Positions 9,189-17,744 of a stretch of 64,000 nt of DNA are shown piece by piece. The notes beneath the pieces were generated by a model that was not told the origin of the DNA, made no database searches, and saw only the letters and a list, made by a program, of their open reading frames with translations. Numbering within the stretch: the first letter of the stretch is position 1; every line of letters begins with the position of its first letter. The DNA is from Modicisalibacter radicis (lineage in GTDB: Bacteria; Pseudomonadota; Gammaproteobacteria; Pseudomonadales; Halomonadaceae): NCBI RefSeq assembly GCF_900961225.1, contig NZ_CAAHFN010000054.1, forward strand, positions 310,001 through 374,000, in the 5' to 3' direction. A program made the position numbers and the translations under genes.

Positions 9189-9221
9189 CGACACCGTCCC
9201 ACGGGGCGGTGTCGCCGTTTT
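9189..9221 (+). terminator. Rho-independent terminator after dps
   Basis: CGACACCG (9189-9196) pairs perfectly with CGGTGTCG (9207-9214) around a 10-nt GC-rich loop, followed by CCGTTTT. It lies 25 bp after the dps stop. Confidence 0.75.
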
Positions 9222-9380
9222 CACCCCCGGGCCGGCACCGGCGTTTGCTGTCGGCCCGCCATTGCCTATGCTGAATGAGGGTCGTCGGACGGCCCCTTGT
9301 GATCGTCGCCGACGATCCCAAGGTAATGATTTCAAGCACGGCCATCGCCGTGCCGCTCACTGTGCCGCAAGGAGGTAGCC

Positions 9381-9944
9381 ATGAGCCAGAAGCTGAGTGG
9401 AAAACGCGTAGCGATTCTCGCCACCGACGGGTTCGAGGAATCGGAGCTGGCGGTACCCAAGAAGGAACTCGATTCACAGGGCGTCACCGTGCACGTCGTC
9501 GCTCCGGACAAGAAGGGAATCCGCGCCTGGGCGGAAACCGACTGGGGCGATACCTATGACGTCGACGTCGCGCTCGACGACGCCGATGTGGCGAGCTACC
9601 ACGCCCTGGTGCTGCCGGGCGGCCTGTTCAACCCGGACAGCCTGCGCGTCAACGAGAAGGCCCAGGCCTTCGCCCGGCACTTCTTCGAAGCCGGCAAGCC
9701 GGTCGGCGCCATCTGCCATGGCCCCTGGCTGCTGATCAATGCCGGCGTCGTCGAGGGGCGTCGAATGACCTCGTTCCCGAGCGTCGCCCAGGACCTCAAG
9801 AACGCCGGCGCCGAGTGGGTCGACGAGAAAGTGGTCGTCGACAGCGCCCTGGTGACCAGCCGCAAGCCGGCGGATCTCGACGCGTTCTGCAGCAAGCTGA
9901 TCGAGGAGATCGGCGAAGGGCGTCACAGCGAACAGCACGCCTGA
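9381..9944 (+). CDS. DJ-1/PfpI-family protein (type 1 glutamine amidotransferase fold)
   Basis: This 187-residue cytosolic protein matches the PfpI/YhbO subfamily in length. The nucleophile elbow AICHGPW carries Cys112 and His113, and Glu20 in the GFEESEL segment is the usual partner acid. Homologues are linked to stress survival and to protein or nucleotide deglycation, with activity debated. A near-consensus AAGGAGG site sits before the ATG. It is a single-gene unit ended by a strong hairpin at 9964, between dps and the App1-like gene, in keeping with a small stress cluster. Confidence 0.9.
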   Translation: MSQKLSGKRVAILATDGFEESELAVPKKELDSQGVTVHVVAPDKKGIRAWAETDWGDTYDVDVALDDADVASYHALVLPGGLFNPDSLRVNEKAQAFARHFFEAGKPVGAICHGPWLLINAGVVEGRRMTSFPSVAQDLKNAGAEWVDEKVVVDSALVTSRKPADLDAFCSKLIEEIGEGRHSEQHA

Positions 9945-9963
9945 GCCGTCTCGTCGCCTATAC

Positions 9964-9995
9964 ACGTCCGTCCCGCTTCGGCGGGGCGGACGTTT
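9964..9995 (+). terminator. Rho-independent terminator with TTCG loop
   Basis: A 13-bp stem (9964-9976 with 9981-9993, one G-T pair) closes on a TTCG tetraloop and runs into TTT. It sits 20 bp after the PfpI gene stop. Confidence 0.8.
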
Positions 9996-10033
9996 GCGTG
10001 TCGGCCCCATCCCTTTCCAGCCCAGGAGCTTGC

Positions 10034-11161
10034 ATGGCCCACGGCCCTCGAACGCCCTATCAGGCATTGCGCAAACTGCTGCGCCTCGCCGCCCGGCCGA
10101 TGAAGTCCGATCGCGGACGCGGCGGAATCGTGGTGCAGGCCTATCGCGGCTACGGTTCGACTCGCGAGGCCTACCTGATGGGGCGAGTCTTCCGCCAGCC
10201 CAGCCTGGGACCGCCGGCCCGCGAGGGGACCCTGCTGCGCGACCTGCTCGATGTGCTGCGGCGTAGCGTGCGCTGGGGCGTCAAGGCGGCCACGGTGGTG
10301 GTCGAGATCAACGGCAGCCGGCACACCGTGGAGACCGATCGCGACGGCTATTTCGACGTACACATGAAGCTGGAGCGGCCGGCGCCCGACGACCGCAGCT
10401 GGCACCAGGCGGTTCTCGACGTCTATCTCGACGACGAACACACCATCAGCGGCGAGACCGAGGTCTATGTCCCACCGCCGGCGGTCGACCTGGTGGTGAT
10501 CAGCGACATCGACGACACCGTGATGTACACCGGCGTCGCCAACAAGCTCAAGATGTTCTACCGGCTGTTCTTCGAGAAGGCCGACCGGCGCACCGCCTTC
10601 GCCGGCGTCGCGCCCTTCTACCAGGCGCTGTTCGCCGGCGCCGACGGCCAGCGGCGCCGACCGCTGCTCTACGTCTCGCGCGGGCCGTGGAGCATCTACG
10701 AGATTCTCGAGGCGTTCTTCCAGCGCAACCGCATCCCGGTGGGCCCGATCCTGTTCCTGCGCGAGTGGGGGCTGAGCCTGCAACGCCCGCTGCCGCGCAA
10801 GGCGGCCGACCACAAGGCCAACATGATCGAGAAGATGCTCAATCTCTACGACACCCTGCCCTTCGTGCTGATCGGCGACAGCGGTCAGCACGACCCGGAG
10901 ACCTACACCCGCATCGTGCGCGAATACCCGGGGCGCATTCGCGCCATCTACATTCGCAAGGTCGACCGCAGCACCTCGCGGGACGCCGCGATCGAAGCGC
11001 TCGCCGACGAGGTCGCGGCCGACGGTTGCATGCTGGTGTTGGCCAGCGACAGCGTGCGCATGGCCGAACACGCCCACCGCGAAGGGCTGATATCCAAAGC
11101 CGGCCTGGAAGCCGTGCGCCGCGCGCCGGACATCACCGAGCGCCACCCCCGGCGGGCCTGA
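10034..11161 (+). CDS. App1-family phosphatase (DUF2183), probable phosphatidate phosphatase
   Basis: This is a 375-residue protein with a HAD-like catalytic domain of the yeast App1 type. The acid motif SDIDDTV is at residues 157-163 (Asp158 and Asp160), followed by VSRGPWSIYE and LIGDSGQHDPETY, the family's second and third motifs. The N-terminal third carries a beta-rich segment (TVVVEINGSRHTV...DGYFDV). App1 dephosphorylates phosphatidate to diacylglycerol. The bacterial role is not established. The start at 10034 has an AGGAG site. The upstream in-frame sequence overlaps the preceding gene and is rejected. The gene converges on pepD with 16 bp between stops. Confidence 0.85.
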   Translation: MAHGPRTPYQALRKLLRLAARPMKSDRGRGGIVVQAYRGYGSTREAYLMGRVFRQPSLGPPAREGTLLRDLLDVLRRSVRWGVKAATVVVEINGSRHTVETDRDGYFDVHMKLERPAPDDRSWHQAVLDVYLDDEHTISGETEVYVPPPAVDLVVISDIDDTVMYTGVANKLKMFYRLFFEKADRRTAFAGVAPFYQALFAGADGQRRRPLLYVSRGPWSIYEILEAFFQRNRIPVGPILFLREWGLSLQRPLPRKAADHKANMIEKMLNLYDTLPFVLIGDSGQHDPETYTRIVREYPGRIRAIYIRKVDRSTSRDAAIEALADEVAADGCMLVLASDSVRMAEHAHREGLISKAGLEAVRRAPDITERHPRRA

Positions 11162-11177
11162 CCCGGCTGCCAGAACG

Positions 11178-12692
11178 TCAGGCGGCCCGACCCTCGGCCA
11201 GCTTCTCGATCAGGGCGCGCAGCAACTGCCAGAACTCCTCCACCGAATCGAGCTCGACCCGCTCGTCGGGCGAATGGGCGCCGCGGATCTGCGGACCGAA
11301 CGAGATCATCTCGAGCGCCGGGTACTTGCCGCCGAGGATTCCGCACTCGAGCCCGGCGTGAATCACCTTGACCTCGGGATCGACGCCCAGCTGTTGCTGG
11401 TGCAGCTCTCGAAAGCGCGTCAGCAGCGGGCTGTCGGGCTCCGGCGTCCAGCCCGGATAGGCGTTCTCGAGGCGCGTCTCGGCGCCGATCAGTCCGAACA
11501 GCGCCCGGAAGCGATCGGCGATGTCGAGGCAGGCGCTGTCGCGCAGCGAACGCACCAGCGCACAGAGATGGAAGCGGCCGGCCTCGAGCGAGACCACGCC
11601 GAGATTGTTGGAGGTCTCGACCACCCCGGGCACCTCGACACTCATGCGCTCCACGCCGCAGGGCGCGACATGCAGCGCGGCGACCAGCATGCGGCTGGCG
11701 GTGGCGGTCAGCGCCTCCGAAGCGCTGACGGACCCGGCTTCCGGCGCCGCAGCAGGCGCGGCCTCGGGCGCCCTGGAGAGCGCTTCGAGGGCGAGCGTCA
11801 CCCCCTCGTCCACGCCCGCCAGTTCGGCGACCAGTTCCGCCTGGAGTTCGGCGAGCCGTGCCTGCGCGACCTCGCCCTCGTCGGCGGCCAGCGCCAGCGT
11901 GGCGAACGCCTCCCGTGGCAGGGCGTTGCGCAAGGTGCCGCCGCGATAGTCGATCAGCCGAGCGCCGCATGGTTCCAGGGCGCGCAGCACGCGCACCAGC
12001 AGCCGGTTGGCGTTGCCACGGCCCTTGTCGATGTCGATACCCGAATGGCCACCGACCAGCCCGGTCAGCGAGAGCCGCCAGACCCGCTCGTCGTCGCGCA
12101 GTGCGCTGGTCGGCAGGTTGGCCTCGACCACCACATCGGCGCCGCCGGCGCAGCCGATGTAGACCTGGCCGCGATCCTCGGAGTCCAGGTTGAGCAGGAT
12201 GTCGCCCTCGATCCAGCCCTCGGCGAGCTTCAGCGCGCCGCCCATCGACGACTCCTCCTCGACGGTGAACAGCGCCTCGAGCGGGCCGTGCGCGAGCGTG
12301 TCGTCCTCGAGGATCGCCAGCGCCGCCGCCACGCCCAGGCCGTTGTCGGCGCCCAGCGTGGTACCGCGGGCGTGCAGCCAGCCATCGGCGATATAGGTCT
12401 CGATGGGATCCGTCGTGAAATCGTGGGGGTGATCGGCATTGGCCTGGGCGACCATGTCCAGGTGACCCTGCAGCACGACGCCCGGCGCCTGCTCGTGGCC
12501 CGGCGAGGCCGGCTTGCGGACCAGCAGGTTGCCGGCGGCGTCAAAGTCGTGGCTCATGCCGCGTTCGCTCGCCCAGGCGACGATCGTGCGGGCGAGGCGG
12601 GCCTCGTGGCCGGAGGGGCGCGGCGTATTGCACAGCGTACGGAAATGCCGCCACAGCGGCGTCGGCGCCAGGCCGTCCAGATGTTCGTTCAT
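11178..12692 (-). CDS. pepD: Aminoacyl-histidine dipeptidase, PepD-like (M20)
   Basis: This is a 504-residue M20 metallopeptidase that cleaves dipeptides such as beta-Ala-His and Gly-Gly. Metal-site motifs are VLQGHLDMV (His77, Asp79), LGADNGLGVA (Asp116) and FTVEEESSMGGA with the catalytic Glu pair at about 147-149. The lid domain contains SLTGLVGGHSGIDI. A variable Ala/Glu/Pro stretch (EAAPAAAPEAG) interrupts the lid domain and looks lineage-specific. Length is slightly above the E. coli enzyme. It is transcribed alone, and its promoter must lie in 12693-12906, where I see no clear operator. Confidence 0.92.
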   Translation of the reverse strand: MNEHLDGLAPTPLWRHFRTLCNTPRPSGHEARLARTIVAWASERGMSHDFDAAGNLLVRKPASPGHEQAPGVVLQGHLDMVAQANADHPHDFTTDPIETYIADGWLHARGTTLGADNGLGVAAALAILEDDTLAHGPLEALFTVEEESSMGGALKLAEGWIEGDILLNLDSEDRGQVYIGCAGGADVVVEANLPTSALRDDERVWRLSLTGLVGGHSGIDIDKGRGNANRLLVRVLRALEPCGARLIDYRGGTLRNALPREAFATLALAADEGEVAQARLAELQAELVAELAGVDEGVTLALEALSRAPEAAPAAAPEAGSVSASEALTATASRMLVAALHVAPCGVERMSVEVPGVVETSNNLGVVSLEAGRFHLCALVRSLRDSACLDIADRFRALFGLIGAETRLENAYPGWTPEPDSPLLTRFRELHQQQLGVDPEVKVIHAGLECGILGGKYPALEMISFGPQIRGAHSPDERVELDSVEEFWQLLRALIEKLAEGRAA

Positions 12693-12847
12693 GATAAATC
12701 CCGGGTTGGCGAATCAAGCGGCGCTCAGTGTCCGGGCAATAGTGTACTGCCGAATGGGCGACGGGCGAACCGTCGGCAGAACGCTGAGTCGCGGGGGGAT
12801 TGCAACACGGCCCAGGGAGGCTGGCCGCCGAGGGTCGACGCGCTGAG

Positions 12848-12881
12848 GATGCCCCCTCCGGCCAGGCCGGAGGGGGGCATC
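12848..12881 (-). terminator. Hairpin after the cydAB-small protein unit
   Basis: GATGCCCCCTCCGGCC and GGCCGGAGGGGGGCATC form a long GC-rich stem with one bulge, 25 bp beyond the stop of the small membrane-protein gene on the minus strand. There is no clear T-run. Confidence 0.5.
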
Positions 12882-12906
12882 GACGGTTCGTCATTCACAC
12901 GACCGG

Positions 12907-13092
12907 CTAGTCGTGTTCCTCCTCGTAGCGGGCATCGATTATCGCCGTGCCAGCCGCGGCGATCAGCACGATCATCACCGTGCCCACGACCCAGGCAAAG
13001 TACCAGGCACCACGCTCACCGAGCACGATGGTCAGGGCGATGGCCACCATGGCGACGCATAACCAGAAGATGAAGAGCAGTATTTGTTTCAT
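12907..13092 (-). CDS. Small two-helix membrane protein, probable cytochrome bd accessory subunit
   Basis: This 61-residue protein starts MKQILLFIFWLCVAMVAIAL and has two hydrophobic helices and a short acidic tail (ARYEEEHD). It lies 19 bp after cydB on the same strand. Small membrane proteins encoded directly after cydAB (CydX/CydH-like, DUF2474-like) stabilise or complete the bd oxidase, so that role is inferred from position and topology. It does not match the single-helix CydX pattern, so the subfamily is open. An upstream ATG at 13131 would overlap cydB and add a charged N-terminus, and is less likely. Confidence 0.65.
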   Translation of the reverse strand: MKQILLFIFWLCVAMVAIALTIVLGERGAWYFAWVVGTVMIVLIAAAGTAIIDARYEEEHD

Positions 13093-13111
13093 GGTCAGTC
13101 TCGCTTGCGAC

Positions 13112-14245
13112 TCAATACGCGTGTTCGTCATGGGCGATCGATTCCGGGGTCACCTTGCCGCGCATGACCCAGAACGCCCAACTGGTGTAGATACAGATGA
13201 TCGGCACGAAGACCAGCGTGAAGGCCAGCATCCAGGCCAGCGTGCCCTGGCTGGAAGAGGCGTCCCACACGGTCAGACTCTGGCTCGGCTCGCTGGACGA
13301 CGGCATCATGAACGGGAACATGGCGATACCCACGGTGATGATGGTGCACGCCCAGGCCAGTGCTCCCGCCCACCAGGCGAACAGCGAGCGCCCGGCGCGT
13401 GCCGAGGCGATCCCCGCCAGCACGGCCAGGTAGACCAGTGCCGGCACCAGCCACAGCAACGGATGCGCGATGAAGTTGTTCAGCCAGGCCCCGGCGCTGG
13501 TCTCGACGACCTTGTTGAGCGGCAAGGCCGGGCCGGCCGGATCGCCGCCGGCGGTGATCTCGTAGCCATGCATCATCGCCACCCATACGCCGCAGATCGT
13601 GAACAGCGCCAGCGCGACCAGCCCGGAAAGCGTGAGCAGCCGGATCGCCCGTTCGCGGATCACCCCGGTGCCGCGATTCATCACCATCGCGCTGCCCTGG
13701 TAGAGCGCCAGCGCCAGCGACATCACCCCGCACAGCACGGCGAACGGATTGAACAGGCTGATGAAGCTGCCGGTATAGTAGGACACCATGTTCCAGGTGA
13801 AGTGGAAGGGCACGCCCTCGAGCATGTTGCCAATCGCCGCACCGAACACGATCATCGGCACCGCTCCGGAGACGAACAGCATCCAGTCCCAGGCCCCGCG
13901 CCAGCGATCCGAGGTCATCTTGCCGCGATATTCGAAGCCCAGCGGGCGCACGATCATCGACCACAGCAGTACCAGCATGACCACGTAGAGGCCGGAGAAG
14001 GCCGTGGCGTAGATGGTCGGCCAGGCGGCGAACACCGCCCCGCCACCGAGAATGAACCATACCTGGTTGCCATCCCAGTGCGGCGCGATCATGTTGATCA
14101 CCGCGCGGCGCTCGCCGTCGGTGCGCCCGAAATAGCGCAGCGCGGCGCCGACGCCCATGTCCATGCCGACCATCACCGCCAGGCCGATCAACAACACACC
14201 CAGCAATACCCACCAGGTCACCTTGAGCAGTATGTAGATATCCAT
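13112..14245 (-). CDS. cydB: Cytochrome bd ubiquinol oxidase subunit II
   Basis: This 377-residue polytopic subunit begins MDIYILLKVTWWVLLGVLLIGLAVMVGMDMGVG, followed by the family motif INMIAPHWDGNQVWFILGG. It scaffolds subunit I in the quinol:O2 oxidoreductase, which pumps no protons but has high oxygen affinity and resists cyanide, NO and sulfide. It ends MRGKVTPESIAHDEHAY. It starts 3 bp after cydA, so they are cotranscribed. Length and motif agree with E. coli CydB rather than the shorter CioB type. Confidence 0.95.
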   Translation of the reverse strand: MDIYILLKVTWWVLLGVLLIGLAVMVGMDMGVGAALRYFGRTDGERRAVINMIAPHWDGNQVWFILGGGAVFAAWPTIYATAFSGLYVVMLVLLWSMIVRPLGFEYRGKMTSDRWRGAWDWMLFVSGAVPMIVFGAAIGNMLEGVPFHFTWNMVSYYTGSFISLFNPFAVLCGVMSLALALYQGSAMVMNRGTGVIRERAIRLLTLSGLVALALFTICGVWVAMMHGYEITAGGDPAGPALPLNKVVETSAGAWLNNFIAHPLLWLVPALVYLAVLAGIASARAGRSLFAWWAGALAWACTIITVGIAMFPFMMPSSSEPSQSLTVWDASSSQGTLAWMLAFTLVFVPIICIYTSWAFWVMRGKVTPESIAHDEHAY

Positions 14246-14248
14246 GGC

Positions 14249-15832
14249 TCAGATCTCGCTCCACTGGGATGAATGACGATGCGGGCCGGAGTCGGCGACC
14301 GGTGCCTTGGCCGGTTCACTGGGGCCCAGACGGATGAACTTCACCATCAGGAACATCTCGATGATGATGAACAGGGTGTAGAGCAGCACGAAGCCGGTCA
14401 GCGAGAAGATCATGTACTCGACGCTGTGGGTCGACGCGGACAGCCAGGTCGGCAGCTGTCCGTAGACGGTCCACGGCTGGCGACCCAGCTCGGCGACGAT
14501 CCAGCCGGCCTCGTTGGCGATGAACGGCACCGGAATCATCCACGGCGCCACGCGCAGCAGCCAGCGCTTCTCCAGAAGGGTGTCGCGCAGCGAGTAGATC
14601 ACCGAGACGATCAAGAACGCCATCATCAGGAAGGCGGTGCCGACCATCACCCGGAACGACCAGAACACCGTCGCCACCGGCGGAATGGTATCGGCCGCGG
14701 CCCTGGCGATCTGCGCGTCGGTGGCCTGAGAGACATCCTCGGCGTAGCGTTGCACCAGCAGCGCATAACCCAGGTTGTCCTGATGGGCCTCGAACTGCTC
14801 CAGGGCCTGAGCATCATCGGGGTTCTCGCGCAGCGTCCGGAGTGCCGTCAGCGCCGGTATGCCGTTGCGGATCTTGGTCTCGGCATCGGCCACCAGGTCC
14901 TTGACCCCGGGGATCGACTCCTCGAAGCCATGGGTGACCAGCGGCGTCAGCAGGTAGGGCACCTGCAGCTCGAAGTCATTGCGCTGTTCGTCCTGATTGG
15001 GCCAGGCGATCAGGTTGAAGCCGGCCGGTGCCTCGGCGGTCTCCCACAGCCCCTCCATCGCGGCCAGCTTGGTCGGCTGCGCGCTGCCGTTGATGAAACC
15101 CAGGGCGTCGCCCAGCGAGATCACCCCGACACTGGCGAACAGCCCGAACAGTGCGGCGACGCGGAACGAGCGCTTGGCCAGTTCCAGATGGCGACCGCGC
15201 AACATGTAGAACGCGCTGATGCCGAGCACGAAGAGCGCCGCCGTCAGGTAGCCGGCGATGCTGGTATGCACGAACTTGGCCTGCGCCTCGGGGCTGAAGA
15301 TCAGGTCGGTGAAGCTGGTAAGCTCCATGCGCATGGTATCGGGGTTGAATGACGAGCCGATGGGCTTCTGCATGTAGCCGTTGGCGACCAGTATCCACAG
15401 CGCCGAGAGGTTCGAGCCCAGCGCCACCATGTAGGTCACCAGCAGGTGCTTGCCGCGTGACAGCTTGCCCCAGCCGAACAGCATCAGGCCGACGAAGGTC
15501 GATTCGAGGAAGAATGCCATCAAACCCTCGATGGCCAGCGGCGCCCCGAAGATGTCGCCGACGAAATGCGAGTAGGTCGACCAGTTGGTGCCGAACTCGA
15601 ACTCCATGGTCAGCCCGGTGGCGACCCCGAGCGCGAAGTTGATGGCAAACAGCTTGGCCCAGAAGTGCGTCATCCGCCGGTAGATGTCGCGACCGGTGAC
15701 GACGTAGATGGTTTCCATCGTCGCCAGCAGCACGGACAGGCCGAGCGTGAGTGGCACGAAGAGATAGTGGTAGAGCGCCGTGGCCGCGAACTGTGTTCGC
15801 GACAGCGCTATGACGGTATCGAGTTCTTGCAT
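14249..15832 (-). CDS. cydA: Cytochrome bd ubiquinol oxidase subunit I
   Basis: This is the 527-residue haem-bearing subunit. His22 in ALYHYLFVPLTLG corresponds to the haem b595 ligand, and FVHTSIAGYL carries the b558 ligand His. The conserved Met ligand lies later. Further family blocks include GLTMEFEFGTNWSTYSHFVGDIFGAPLAIEGLMAFFLEST and GRQPWTVYG. The length and the segment between helices VI and VII fit the long Q-loop class. It oxidises ubiquinol and reduces O2 to water. An FNR/ANR-like box lies 113 bp upstream, overlapping the end of cydC, in keeping with induction at low oxygen. Confidence 0.96.
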   Translation of the reverse strand: MQELDTVIALSRTQFAATALYHYLFVPLTLGLSVLLATMETIYVVTGRDIYRRMTHFWAKLFAINFALGVATGLTMEFEFGTNWSTYSHFVGDIFGAPLAIEGLMAFFLESTFVGLMLFGWGKLSRGKHLLVTYMVALGSNLSALWILVANGYMQKPIGSSFNPDTMRMELTSFTDLIFSPEAQAKFVHTSIAGYLTAALFVLGISAFYMLRGRHLELAKRSFRVAALFGLFASVGVISLGDALGFINGSAQPTKLAAMEGLWETAEAPAGFNLIAWPNQDEQRNDFELQVPYLLTPLVTHGFEESIPGVKDLVADAETKIRNGIPALTALRTLRENPDDAQALEQFEAHQDNLGYALLVQRYAEDVSQATDAQIARAAADTIPPVATVFWSFRVMVGTAFLMMAFLIVSVIYSLRDTLLEKRWLLRVAPWMIPVPFIANEAGWIVAELGRQPWTVYGQLPTWLSASTHSVEYMIFSLTGFVLLYTLFIIIEMFLMVKFIRLGPSEPAKAPVADSGPHRHSSQWSEI

Positions 15833-15941
15833 GGTGGGCTGCTCTCGTTGATCCCTGCGAGGCCGGGCCGCTAGCGACCCCGTGTCGCCGGCGGGTCCGG
15901 CTTATAAATCCCGCTCAGGGTAACTCGTTGCCCGGCCCGCC

Positions 15942-17744
15942 CTATTGACGTGCATCAAGGGAGTCAGACGGGAGCCGCCTGACGGGGCGAACGAGGTGCT
16001 CAATCCGCTGCGAGTCGCTCAATCCGCCACCGATCAGCCGCCGGTAGTCGGCACTGTCGCGCATCAGCGAGGCATGGGTACCGGTGGCGGCCAGGGCGCC
16101 GCGTTCGAGCAGCCAGATGCGGTCGACATGGCGCACCCAGGCGGGATGATGGGAAATCAACAGCAACGTCCTGTCGGCGAGGTAACGATCCAGGTTCGCC
16201 CAGAGCCGCGCCGCCGTGGCGTTGTCCAGCCCCTCGCAGGGCTCGTCGAGAATCACGATCGACGCCCCGCGCAACAGCGCACGGGCGATGCCCAGGCGCC
16301 GCACCTGGCCACCGGAGAGACGCAAACCCTCCTCGCCGACCAGGGTGTCGTAGCCCTCGGGCAACGCCAGGATCTCGTCGTGGATACAGGCCGTGCGTGC
16401 AGCCTCGAACATCGCCGCCTCGCTGGCCTCCGGATTGCCGACCAGCAGATTCTCGCGTACCGAGGCGTGGAACAGGTAGATCCGCTGCGGCACCACCGCC
16501 ATGCGCGCACGCAGTTCCTCGCTGCGATACGCCTCGACCGGCCGACCGTCCCAGCGCAGCGTACCGGACTCCACCGCCATCAGGCGCAGCAACAGCTGCA
16601 CCAGCGTGCTCTTACCGGCCCCGCTGGCACCGACCAGGGCAATCCTCTCGCCCGGTGCGATCCGCTCGCTGAAGTCCTTCAGGGCCCAGGGCCCGTGCTC
16701 GTCATAGCGGGCGCCGACCGCCTCGAAGCGCAGTTCATCGCGACTCGGCGCGGGAGCGGGGACGGCCGGATCGACGATGCTCGGCGTCAGCGACTCGAAG
16801 GCGCGCAAGCGTTGGGTGGCGGCACGCAGCTGACCCAGCGCCTGCCAGGCCGCCGGCATCTGGACGATTGCCTCGAAGGCTCCCATCACCAGCAGCACGG
16901 CCGGCGCGAAATCCACCACGGCCCGCCCCGGCTGCTGGACCAGGGGCACCATCAGCCAGGCCGTGGCCAGTACCGCCAGGTTGGTCAACAACAGCACTCC
17001 GGCGCTGGACGCTCCAGACAGGCGTGACAACCGGGACTGGGCGGCGACCCACTGCCGGCTTAGCCGGTCGATCTCGCGACGGCGCGCCTCGAGGGCACCG
17101 AATATCGTCAGTTCGCCCAAGCCCCCGACGGCATCCACCACCGCGGCCTTGAGCGACGCCGAGGCGGCCACCGAGTCCGCGCCGGGGCGTCGCCCCAGCC
17201 GTTCGACCAGTGCCGGCAGCGCCAGGCCGGCGGCCAGCATCAGGCCCAGGTTGACCAGCGCCACCGTCGCGCTGTAGGTGGCCAACACCAGTAACGCTCC
17301 CCCCAGGCACACCAGGGCGACCACCGCCGGGGTGATCAGGCGCAGGTAGACGCTATCCAGGGTGTCGATGTCGGCACGGATGCGCGCCAGCAGATCGCCG
17401 CTGCGCAGCCCCTGCAACTGCAACGGCGACAGCGGCTCCACCTGGCGGTAGAACCAGACGCGCAGCCCGGTGAGCAGGCGCAGCGTGGCGCTATGGCTGA
17501 CCAGCCGCTCCAGGTAGCGCCCCCCGGTGCGGGCGATCGCCAGGCCGCGAATCATCGCCGCCGGGGTAAAGTAATTGAAGTCAGCCGCGGCCAGTCCGGC
17601 CATCGCCATGCTGGCGAGAAACCAGCCCGAAACCGCCAGCAGCGCCATGTTCGCCGCCACCGTGACCACGCTCAGCATGATCCCCAGCGCGAACCAGCCC
17701 AGATAGGGCCGGGCCAATGCCAGCCACCAGCGCAGATCGCTCAT
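15942..17744 (-). CDS. cydC: Thiol reductant ABC exporter subunit CydC
   Basis: This ABC half-transporter of about 600 residues has an N-terminal six-helix TM domain and a C-terminal ATPase with Walker A VGASGAGKST, signature LSGGQVRRLGIARALL and Walker B IVILDEP. With CydD it exports glutathione and cysteine to the periplasm and is needed for bd-oxidase haem insertion. The ATG at 17744 shares one base with the cydD stop (TGATG). A GTG one codon upstream (17747) is an equal alternative. Its end carries the cydA FNR/ANR box. Confidence 0.94.
   Translation of the reverse strand: MSDLRWWLALARPYLGWFALGIMLSVVTVAANMALLAVSGWFLASMAMAGLAAADFNYFTPAAMIRGLAIARTGGRYLERLVSHSATLRLLTGLRVWFYRQVEPLSPLQLQGLRSGDLLARIRADIDTLDSVYLRLITPAVVALVCLGGALLVLATYSATVALVNLGLMLAAGLALPALVERLGRRPGADSVAASASLKAAVVDAVGGLGELTIFGALEARRREIDRLSRQWVAAQSRLSRLSGASSAGVLLLTNLAVLATAWLMVPLVQQPGRAVVDFAPAVLLVMGAFEAIVQMPAAWQALGQLRAATQRLRAFESLTPSIVDPAVPAPAPSRDELRFEAVGARYDEHGPWALKDFSERIAPGERIALVGASGAGKSTLVQLLLRLMAVESGTLRWDGRPVEAYRSEELRARMAVVPQRIYLFHASVRENLLVGNPEASEAAMFEAARTACIHDEILALPEGYDTLVGEEGLRLSGGQVRRLGIARALLRGASIVILDEPCEGLDNATAARLWANLDRYLADRTLLLISHHPAWVRHVDRIWLLERGALAATGTHASLMRDSADYRRLIGGGLSDSQRIEHLVRPVRRLPSDSLDARQ
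15945..15958 (-). promoter_or_regulatory. FNR/ANR-like box upstream of cydA
   Basis: TTGAC-GTGC-ATCAA departs from the TTGAT-N4-ATCAA consensus at one base. It overlaps the last codons of cydC and lies about 113 bp upstream of the cydA start. The same half-site pattern occurs upstream of cydD. Confidence 0.6.
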